Below are positions 56,401 to 64,000 of a stretch of DNA of 64,000 bases, piece after piece. Source of the stretch: Vanrija pseudolonga (taxonomy: Eukaryota > Basidiomycota > Tremellomycetes > Trichosporonales > Trichosporonaceae); NCBI RefSeq assembly GCF_020906515.1, contig NC_085854.1, forward strand, positions 1,674,001 to 1,738,000. Direction: 5' to 3'. Within the stretch, counting starts at the first letter, position 1, and each line of letters opens with the position of its first letter. The notes beneath the pieces were generated by a model, which was given only the letters and a program-made list of their open reading frames with translations, was not told the origin of the DNA and searched no databases. The position numbers were made by a program, and so were the translations under genes.

Positions 56401-58714
56401 ATGAACCCGGTGTGCGTGTCGCCGTCCCCCCACTGCCCGCGCTGACCTCCGCCAGCTCGCCCCTGTCGCCCCGCGGCAACCTGTACCACATTCCGCGCGT
56501 CGACGAGCTCGAGGATGAGCCGCCGACCCTCGAAGGCGACTTCACCTTCCGTGCCGTCGCGGTCGGCCTCGGCGTCGGCGTCATCCTCTGCATGACCAAC
56601 ATCTACTTTGGCCTGCAGACGGGCTGGGTGTCGATGATGAGCCTGCAGAGCGCGCTGCTCGGCTTTGCCATCTTCAAGCTCGGCCCGCTCTTCCCGCGCC
56701 TCTTCCCCAAGTCGGCGCCGCTGTCCCCGCAGGAGAACGTCGTGCTCCAGACCACCGCCGTGGCCACGGGCACGATGCCGCTGGCTGCTGGCCTCGTCGG
56801 CATCATCCCCGCCCTCGGCATGATGAACCTGGAGCAGGACGGCCGCGACCCCATCGAGCTGAGCTACACCAGCCTCGTGCTCTGGTGTCTCGCCGTCGCC
56901 TTCTTCGGCGTGTTCCTCGCTGTCCCGCTCCGCCGTCAGGTGATCATCAAGGAGAAGCTCGTGTTCCCGTCCGGCACGGCAACGGCGCAGCTCATCGCAC
57001 TGCTCCACAAGGCGCCGCCGCCGACCCAGAGCCTTGACCCCACCCCGTCGGGCCCTTACCGCCGCGTGCCGACATCTGACCGCCCAGAGCGTCCGGCACT
57101 CCACCACCGCGCGATCAGCGAGGAGCTCCGCGCGACCTACGACAGCGAGGACGAGCATGGCGGCCCATCAGACGACCCAGAGCTCATGACTGGCCGCGGG
57201 TGGTGGGCGCTCGTGTGGAGCTTCCTCGCCAGCGCGGCGGTTACCTTCCTCAGCTTCCTCTTCCCCGTCACGTTTGCTCTGCCCGTGTTTGACATCTTTG
57301 GCCTGCCATTCGGCACCAGCCTCGCGGCGAACTGGATGTGGTGGTTCACGCCATCGCTGTCGTACATTGGCCAGGGCATCATCATGGGCCTGCCCGTCAC
57401 CGTCGCCATGAACATTGGCATGCTCGTCGGATGGGCTTTCCTCTCGCCGCTGGCGAAGCACGCCGGCTGGGCGCCAGGCAAGGTGTCCTCGACCACGGAC
57501 GGTGCTCGTGGCTGGATTGTGAGTGAACGAAGCACTGGCACTCTACTCACACGCAGCTCTGGGTCGCCCTCGCCATCATGATCGCCGAGGCGGTCATCTC
57601 CCTCATGCCCATTGTCGTCCAGCGTATCTCTAAACTCAACAGCCACTACCGCCAGCGCACGCAGGGCGGCGTCTTCATCGCCGAGGACGACGACAGGACC
57701 GAGGACGGCTACTTTGACCCGCCCGAGGACGACGAGGAGCCCGAGCACGAGCCCCCTGAGCGCCTCGTCCCCCTTTCGTGGGTGTACGTTGGTCTCGCTG
57801 TCAGTGCTGTGCTTGGCGTTGGCCTCGTGTGGGTCGTTTTTGGCAGCGACGGTATCCACCCCTGGGCTACGGCCATTGGCCTCGTTCTGGCGTCTGTCCT
57901 CAGTCTTATTGGCGTCCGCGCTCTCGGCGAGACCGACATCAACCCCGTGTCAGGTATCGGCAAGATCAGCCAGCTTCTCTTCGCCGTCCTCCAGCCGGGT
58001 AACGTCGTCGCGAATGTCATCGCCGGTGGCGTCGCCGAGGCCGGTGCTCAGCAGTAAGTGGTGCTGCCTCTTGTCGAGTCACCACTGATCCCCCGCAGAG
58101 CCGGAGACCTCATGCAGGACCTCAAGACTGGACAGCTCCTCCGCGCGTCTCCTCGCTCCCAGTTCTACGGCCAGATGATCGGCTCCCTTGCCAGCGTGTT
58201 CGTCTCCACCGCCGGCTACAAGTTTTACACGTCCGTGTACCAGATCCCTGGCCCCGAGTTTGCCGTTCCATCCGCCGGCATCTGGCTCAACCTCGCCCGT
58301 CTGCTCAACAACGGGTCGCTTCCCTCCCACGTTGTGCCGTTCATGGTCGTCTTTGGCGGCGTGTTTGGCGTCACCTCGGCGCTCAAGGCGTTTGCCGGCC
58401 GCTCGGCCAACCCGACCGTCAACACCATTGTCAAGCTCGTCCCTTCGGGCGTCGCGTTTGCCATCGGATTCCTCAACTCGCCGAGCTTCTCGCTCGCCCG
58501 TCTCATCGGCGGATACATTGCCTACCGCGCCACCAAGCTTGCGGGTACCGACGAGACGCCCCTGTTCGCCATTGTTGTGGCTTCTGGCTTCGTTCTCGGC
58601 GAGGGTGTGATCAGCATTGTGACGCTCAGCCTTACCAGCTCCGGCTTTGGCGCCATCAGCTGCTTTGGCTGCGGTCTTGGTGGTGGAGGCTACTGCTCTG
58701 GCGGCTGCGCCTGA
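56401..58714 (+). CDS. OPT-family oligopeptide/metal-chelate transporter
   Basis: Proton-coupled importer of small peptides or metal-ligand complexes. Exons 56401-56411, 56456-57518, 57557-58053 and 58099-58714 give 728 residues. The first exon is 11 nt (Met-Asn-Pro plus two bases); using the GTGCGT donor at 56412 restores the frame into SPLSPRGNLYHIPRVDEL. The membrane core starts FTFRAVAVGLGVGVILCMTN, IYFGLQTGWVSMMSLQSALL, the OPT hallmark region, and continues with KEKLVFPSGTATAQLIALLH. About 14-16 hydrophobic segments are visible. A cytosolic loop (DSEDEHGGPSDDPE) and a second acidic loop (FIAEDDDRTEDGYFDPPEDD) separate the two halves. The C-terminal end is Cys/Gly-rich (SCFGCGLGGGGYCSGGCA). 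It resembles the fungal OPT branch related to YSL proteins; the substrate is unknown. Confidence 0.92.
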
Positions 58715-59001
58715 GCCCATGTCGTTGCAGAAGCATTGTATCAATAGGCAAAGGGCCATATAGATCAAGACACATGCATATCACGCCACTGTAGGGCATC
58801 GACGGGAGCATTTTATTGGAGACCCCACCTCCCACTGAATCGCGTTTGTTGTGGTCGCGTCGACCCCCTCTTCGCTCTTCGCCGCCTCCCATCACAATCA
58901 CAAACCCCACCCACCAACTAATTTGCACACCCCTCACAATCACCACACGGCTGCGCTACGCGGTGTACCACGACGCCGACAAGCAGCAGCCACTACCCCC
59001 A

Positions 59002-62000
59002 ATGGCCAAGTCCAAGCCCACGCCCGCGCCGCTCCGGCCAGCAGAGAAGACGTATGACATTCCGACCGTCTCGTTCCGCGTCATCACGGACGATGCGGCG
59101 CTGCTCGCGCCGGCAGGCGTGCACTCGGTGAGCGCTAGCTAAGGGTGACGGAGTTAGCTAACGCGAGCAGGAGCAGGCGCGATCATATGGCTGTGGGTGT
59201 GCGCGCACCTTCTCTGCTGACCTCAGACAACGATTTCACCGACTTTGAGCGCCCAGCCCACTATATCCGCTACATTGGTGCGTTTGTTGGACGCCGAGCG
59301 CAAGCTGACCCGCAGAGCCGATAGAGTCCGAGCTCGCCGTGCAGGTCGAGTATGACATGGACGAGCAGGGTGGGTGGCGAGCGCGAGCGGGACGAATCTG
59401 ACAGCTAGACCAGGAATGGCTCGACGCCGTCAACGCTTCGAGGAAGAAGGACCAGTCGGGCCCCATCTCGTACGAGGTGTTCGAGATCATCTTGGACCGG
59501 CTCGAGAAGGAGTGGTTCAACTTGGTGGGTGTGGCGAACGGGCAGAGCTGACCCACCAGATCAAGCGTATTCCCCAGCCTGCGTCGCATCTCCCCGTCGA
59601 GGACTCGAAGTGCGCGATCTGCGATGACGGCGAGGGCGAGAACTCGAACGCGATCGTGTTCTGCGATGGCTGCAACCTTGCTGTTCATCAAGGTGCGTTC
59701 TCAGCTGACACGCGAGCTTTAGAACGCTGACAACTCAGACTGCTATGGCGTGCCGTACATCCCAGAAGGGCAGTGGTTGTGCCGCAAGTGCACAGTATCG
59801 CCAGAGAACCCCGTGGTGAGTAAGCTGAGCAGTTACCGTCTCCCAGCTAACCTCGCTCCCAGTCATGCTTGTTCTGCCCGAATGAAGGAGGCGCGTTCAA
59901 GCAGACGACAACAGGCCACTGGTCGCACTTACTCTGCGCGATCTGGATTCCCGAGCTCGGCGTCGGAAACGCCATCTACATGGAACCCGTTGAGGGCGTC
60001 GAGATGGTGCCGAAGAACCGATGGAAGCTTGTGAGTGGACGCCCATCTACGTCGCTGATCCACCCCCAGGTGTGCTCCCTGTGCAAAGAACGCGCCGGCG
60101 CCTGCATCCAGTGCGAGAATAAGAACTGCTTCACGGCGTTCCACGTCACATGCGCTCGCCAGATGGGTTTGCTCATGAGCATGAAGCTCATGGGCTCGGA
60201 CGGCCAGCTCAAGGCGTACTGCGAGAAGCACCTGCCTGTAGGTGCCACTAAGATCAATGAAGGAGTCTAGCTGACACACTCAGGCCGACTGGCGTGACGC
60301 GCGCAACATGGACGATGACGACGAAGACGATACCGACTACCATGACACTGACGAGGACTCGGAAGACCGCCCTATTGCACCAAAGCGTCAGCGGAAGAAC
60401 TCGACGACGACCAAGACAGTGACGACCAAGACGGCGCGCGCCCACGCCAAGAGCTACCGCCCTGGCCCACCCATCGTGCCGCGCCTGATCGTGAACAAGC
60501 TGGTCGACTATGTGGGCAAGCTCTCGATCCGAAAGCGACAGCCTTTCATCGAGAAGCTCTGTCGCTACTGGAGTCTGAAGCGCGAGGCAAGGCGAGGAGC
60601 TCCATTACTCAAGCGTTTGCACCTCGAGCCATGGACAGCGACGAGCGAGTCCAGAGAGCAGACGGATGCGCAAAAGGCCCAGAAGCTAGAGGTGGGCATT
60701 CCATCAGCAACGTAGCACTCACACCCCAGTTCCTTCTCGCATTGAGGAACGACCTGGAGAAAGTCCGACTACTGGCCGAGCTTGTGCGCAAGCGAGAGAA
60801 GGAGAAGCTGCGACAGGCTCAAGTCATCAAGGAGGTGGTTGACAACTTCATCTTCCCGCACTACGCCGCTCTGCGAAGTACTCTCGAGAAGGTTGTTGCG
60901 TAAGTACATCCCGTCGTCGCCACGCTGACCCCTCAGGATGGACCGAGGCGAACTCTTCTTCCACCCTGTCAACACTGCCGAGGTCCCGGACTACGCTGAT
61001 GTGGTCAAGGAGCCGATGAGCTGGTCGGGTATCGAGGAGAAGCTCGACAACATTGCTTACCTGGACGTGGCTGAGTTTAAGGTGGGTATGTTATCCCAGC
61101 CGTGCTGACCACTCAGGCGGACATCAATCTCGTGCTCTCCAATGCCATGCTGTACAACAAATCTGAAACTCCCTTCCATCGCACAGCTTCGCGCATCAAG
61201 AAGAACGTCAAGCCTATCCTTGACGAGCTAGACTCAATCCCACTGGAATCCGCCTTGCTCCCCGATGATGACACGCTAGCCGCACCTCCCAATGGAAGTG
61301 TTGGAGACCTTGAGGTGTCGCTCGTTCGACTGCAGACCCTCCTGACTCCAGACTCCACGGAGCCGACTCGTGACTTGCTGGCATCCATCTTCGTCTCAGA
61401 GATTGAAAAGCAAAAGCCACGGTCGCCTACTCCACCTCCTCAGACAACGCAGCCACAGAAGCGTGTTCGCAAGCACATGTCTGCTGCTGAGAAGAAGCGA
61501 CTGTTCGAGGAGCGGGACGCCGCCTACAAGGAGCGTATAAGCCTTGGAGTAGGATCAACTCGTCGTTCACGCGGAGGACCTCTTGACGGCCTGCCCACCG
61601 AGGTGTCGTCTCCTATGGACGTCTCAACAACCCCTGCTACGCCCCAGGAAGAAGAGCAGCCAGTGGCTGAACCCAGTCGCCGTCGGACCACCCGCCAAGG
61701 GCCGCCCGGTGCCATTGAGGAGCTTGCGGATGGCGAAACGTCTGCAAGGTCGTCTCCAGGCAGAATCCGTCCCCAGGCTCGCCCCCAGCGCGGTGTGCTC
61801 GGGCTGCAGTCCGTCGCGGTTGTGTCTGACCGCGAACGGAGAGAACGAGAGAAGCAACTTGATCTCGTGGCCGATGAGATTGGTGCTGCGGACGAATACA
61901 AGCGCTTCAACGTTGGGTGGATCTTACCTGAGGGCTCGAAACGCAAGCGTGCCGCCCCTCCACCACCACCGCCGCCCAAGCAGAAGACGCGCACACCATC

Positions 62001-62993
62001 AGGTAGGCAGGTGTCAAGCGGCCGCGCTAACACGATTCTAGTCTCCCATGGAAGCAGAAGCAGTGTCAAGGCTCCAACAGGCTCTCCGCAGCCATCAGAG
62101 CGGAGTAAGGGACGAGCGTCGTCTTCAGCCGAGCCGGCGTCAAGGCCGTCCAAGAAACGGAGAGCCGAGTCGCATGACTCGGAGTCCAAGCCATCGAAAC
62201 GCGGACGACCTGCTGAGGAGCTCAAGGAGGTGGTAGAAGAGTTGACTCCTGTCCCCGAGTCGGCGCCAACAACAGCCGTGGAGGCGACATTCCCCAGAAG
62301 AGGTGAAAGCTTGACACCTCCACCCGAGGAGCCCGAAGCACCGGAAGCGCCGCCTGAGGAGGACGTCAAGCCGGCAGTAGAAAGTCCTGCGAAGGTGGTC
62401 GAAGATGCTGCCGTCGACGAGACGCCGGCGGCGGAAGTGGCACCCGCTGAGGAGGTGCCCAAGGAGAAGCCAAAGGCGCGCACCCCGAAGAAGAAGGGCT
62501 CGAAGGCGGACGACGATTTCCCGCCTGGAACTCAAGGTGCGTTCGATCGGTTCAGACTCAGCTGACATACCGCAGTCTGGGCAAAGGTGACTTCCTACCC
62601 CTACTTCCCCGGCGTTGTTATCGATCACGTTGATAAGTGGGACACAGTCCCGCAATCAGTCTTAGATTTAGAAGACCAGTCGAATGGCCGGACGTGGCTT
62701 GTGCGCTTCCACGATAAGCAGCGCAGCTATGCCTGGGTCCACCGCGAGAGGATGGAGAAGATTGGCGCAGATGACGCACGCGATCAAATCTTCCTCAGCG
62801 TGAGTGATAGCCGCTGGAGATGTGAAGCGACGCTGACACGACACAGGGCAAGGAGCCTGGTGGCCGGTCACAAAAGTTCAAGTCGTCTCATGTCAAGCAG
62901 GCTTGTCGTAAAGCCTACCAGTGGGTGCAGCTCGCGCCCTCGCTTCCTGAAGTTCCAGCTGACCTCCCCAGACAAGCACTGGCCGATCTCTAG
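59002..62993 (+). CDS. BRPF/Nto1-type chromatin reader (EPL-like, PHD-Zn-PHD, bromodomain, PWWP)
   Basis: Scaffold and reader subunit of a MYST histone acetyltransferase complex (NuA3/MOZ-like). Many short exons. Domains in order: an Enhancer-of-Polycomb-like N-terminus ([37 protein letters not shown]); first PHD ([38 protein letters not shown]); zinc knuckle ([14 protein letters not shown]); extended PHD ([43 protein letters not shown]); bromodomain ([36 protein letters not shown], with the acetyl-lysine Asn in YN); an AT-hook-like KRGRP; and a C-terminal PWWP ([35 protein letters not shown]). Yeast Nto1 lacks the bromodomain and PWWP, so this is the BRPF layout. The tail ends [16 protein letters not shown] at 62993. 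Confidence 0.94.
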
Positions 62994-63055
62994 AGCTCAC
63001 CTAGCTCCACTGTTGCATACCTCTGTCTAATGTATGGTACCTACATGTCTATATC

Positions 63056-64000
63056 TCAGCTCAGGAGGGCAAGGGCCTTGAGCAGCTCGTTGCGGGCCGT
63101 CTCCACGTCGTCAAACTCGAGAGCCGAGATTGCCCACTTGGCATGCTTCTGCACAGTCTCAGTCTCCTTGCGGGTGAGGGTGCGGGCTGGGCCAGTCGGC
63201 TGAGGCACCTGCACGGGCACCTGTGGAGCCGGAGGTGCTGTCGACAGCCCGAGGCCTTGGCTGCGGGTAGCCGGAGCTGGAGCCGCGGCGCGAGGTAGCG
63301 ATGGTGGAGGGACGGAAGCCTTGGGAGGGGATCGGATTGACGCGACAGATGGTGGAGGGGGTGGGGCTTCGGGGAATATGTCGGGGGTGGCGAAGGTCTC
63401 AGCCGGCGAAAGCGGAGCGCCATCAGGACCCATGAAGCGCACGCTCTTTGGTTCTGGCGAGCGGGACTGGGATGGGGGTGAGCGGGCAAGCGGTGGCGAT
63501 GTGGCCGCCGGGGGGCTCTTGGCCGGCGAGCCGAGCTGCTTGGCGTCCTCGTCGTCCAGCACGCCGGGAGTCGCCTGCGTCGACCACGAGGCCGAGTCGG
63601 AGAGGTTCCTGCCCAGCGGCGGGAGGGCAGGCGGCGGCGAGCGGTGCGGCGACGGCACCATTGGCGGGGTGGGCCGCTGGGGCGACGGGATGGCTGGAGG
63701 CGTCGGGCGCTGTTGGCTTGAGAACGAGCCTTGGCGCGACGTGTTCCCCACCGGCGAGAGAGATCCAGGTGCGTTCGCAGGTGGCGAGAGCGCACCAGGC
63801 GACAGAGCAGGACGCTGTTGGCTCGAGAAGGAGCCTTCGCGCGAGCCTCCGGGCACCGAGGGGAGGTCGAGGGCCGCGAGCTCGTCCTCCTCCGTCTCGG
63901 GGATCGCTGGGTCGTTAGCTGGAGATGTACAAGGACACAGCAAACTCACGCGGCCCGGGGACCGGTTTGCGTCCCTCGCGAAGCGCCTTGGCATGGTCGC
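63056..64000 (-). CDS. VTA1: Vta1/LIP5 (ESCRT-III/Vps4 regulator), 5' part beyond window
   Basis: Cofactor that stimulates the Vps4 ATPase at multivesicular bodies. Only the middle and C-terminus are in the window. The first visible exon (64000-63950) reads DHAKALREGRKPVPGP, typical of the end of the N-terminal MIT-like domain. A 43-nt intron (63907-63949) leads to PIPETEEDELAALDLP and a long Pro/Ser-rich linker with repeated SFSSQQRP blocks. The C-terminal VTA domain is TETVQKHAKWAISALEFDDV, ETARNELLKALALLS, matching the dimerising helical hairpin that binds Vps4. The stop is at 63056-63058, about 60 bp from the BRPF gene's stop (convergent). The missing part is the N-terminal tandem MIT domain. 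Confidence 0.92.
   Translation of the reverse strand, partial: ATMPRRFARDANRSPGRVSLLCPCTSPANDPAIPETEEDELAALDLPSVPGGSREGSFSSQQRPALSPGALSPPANAPGSLSPVGNTSRQGSFSSQQRPTPPAIPSPQRPTPPMVPSPHRSPPPALPPLGRNLSDSASWSTQATPGVLDDEDAKQLGSPAKSPPAATSPPLARSPPSQSRSPEPKSVRFMGPDGAPLSPAETFATPDIFPEAPPPPPSVASIRSPPKASVPPPSLPRAAAPAPATRSQGLGLSTAPPAPQVPVQVPQPTGPARTLTRKETETVQKHAKWAISALEFDDVETARNELLKALALLS

Noticed and set aside
1-64000. Mobile elements, LTRs, viral fossils, CRISPR or a secondary-metabolite cluster
   Set aside because: No terminal repeats, transposase, reverse transcriptase, capsid, NRPS or PKS reading was seen; all sizeable frames fit housekeeping genes or their shadows.

Overview
This window is nuclear DNA of a basidiomycete fungus, most likely a Tremellomycete and plausibly Trichosporonales. 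The evidence is an intron-rich, GC-rich, densely packed genome in which nearly every gene is cut by introns of about 33-50 nt (GT...AG, often with CTAAC or CTGAC just before the acceptor). The gene content is also fungal: Atg22, Blm10 with a C-terminal YYA, DUF1746, DUF2985, a Ynd1-type apyrase and an Scm3-type centromere protein. The order-level placement is inference. No transposon, LTR element, CRISPR array, rRNA or convincing tRNA was seen.

Layout. 1-12.9 kb: 3' part of a long-form tRNase Z (-), an S28 serine peptidase (+), a D-2-hydroxyacid dehydrogenase (+), mitochondrial ribosomal protein bL12m (-), dynein roadblock light chain (+) and a Golgi apyrase YND1 (+). 13-22.5 kb, all minus: a low-complexity protein with conserved unannotated ends, a DUF2985 membrane protein, and the autophagy/vacuolar transporter ATG22. 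22.7-30.8 kb, minus: the giant proteasome activator BLM10 and a small acidic protein. 30.8-33 kb: a 2.3 kb non-genic stretch that probably includes the promoter and long leader of a PAK/Ste20 kinase (+). 36-45.9 kb: a lipid (DAG/sphingoid) kinase (-), a RING coiled-coil E3 (+), the CENP-A chaperone SCM3 (-) and a DUF1746 membrane protein (+). 46-55.1 kb: cytosolic glutamyl-tRNA synthetase (+), BTN1/CLN3 (-), an NmrA-like oxidoreductase (-) and the deubiquitinase UBP14 (+). 55-64 kb: APC10 (-), an OPT transporter (+), a BRPF/Nto1-type chromatin reader (+) and the C-terminal part of VTA1 (-).

The genes are independent eukaryotic transcription units, not an operon. Several touch protein turnover (BLM10, UBP14, APC10, RING protein), the vacuole or endosome (ATG22, BTN1, VTA1) and chromatin (SCM3, BRPF). 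I see no evidence that they form one system. Many sit as divergent pairs sharing a 0.4-0.75 kb promoter, and several of these carry CACGTG boxes.

Most noteworthy: SCM3 is a 1332-residue protein carrying three cysteine modules with identical C-x2-C-x13-C-x8-C spacing, and the proteasome-opening YYA tail of BLM10 is completed by an 8-nt terminal exon, so retention of one 41-nt intron would remove it. Splice junctions were inferred by eye from reading frames and family motifs, without transcript evidence.
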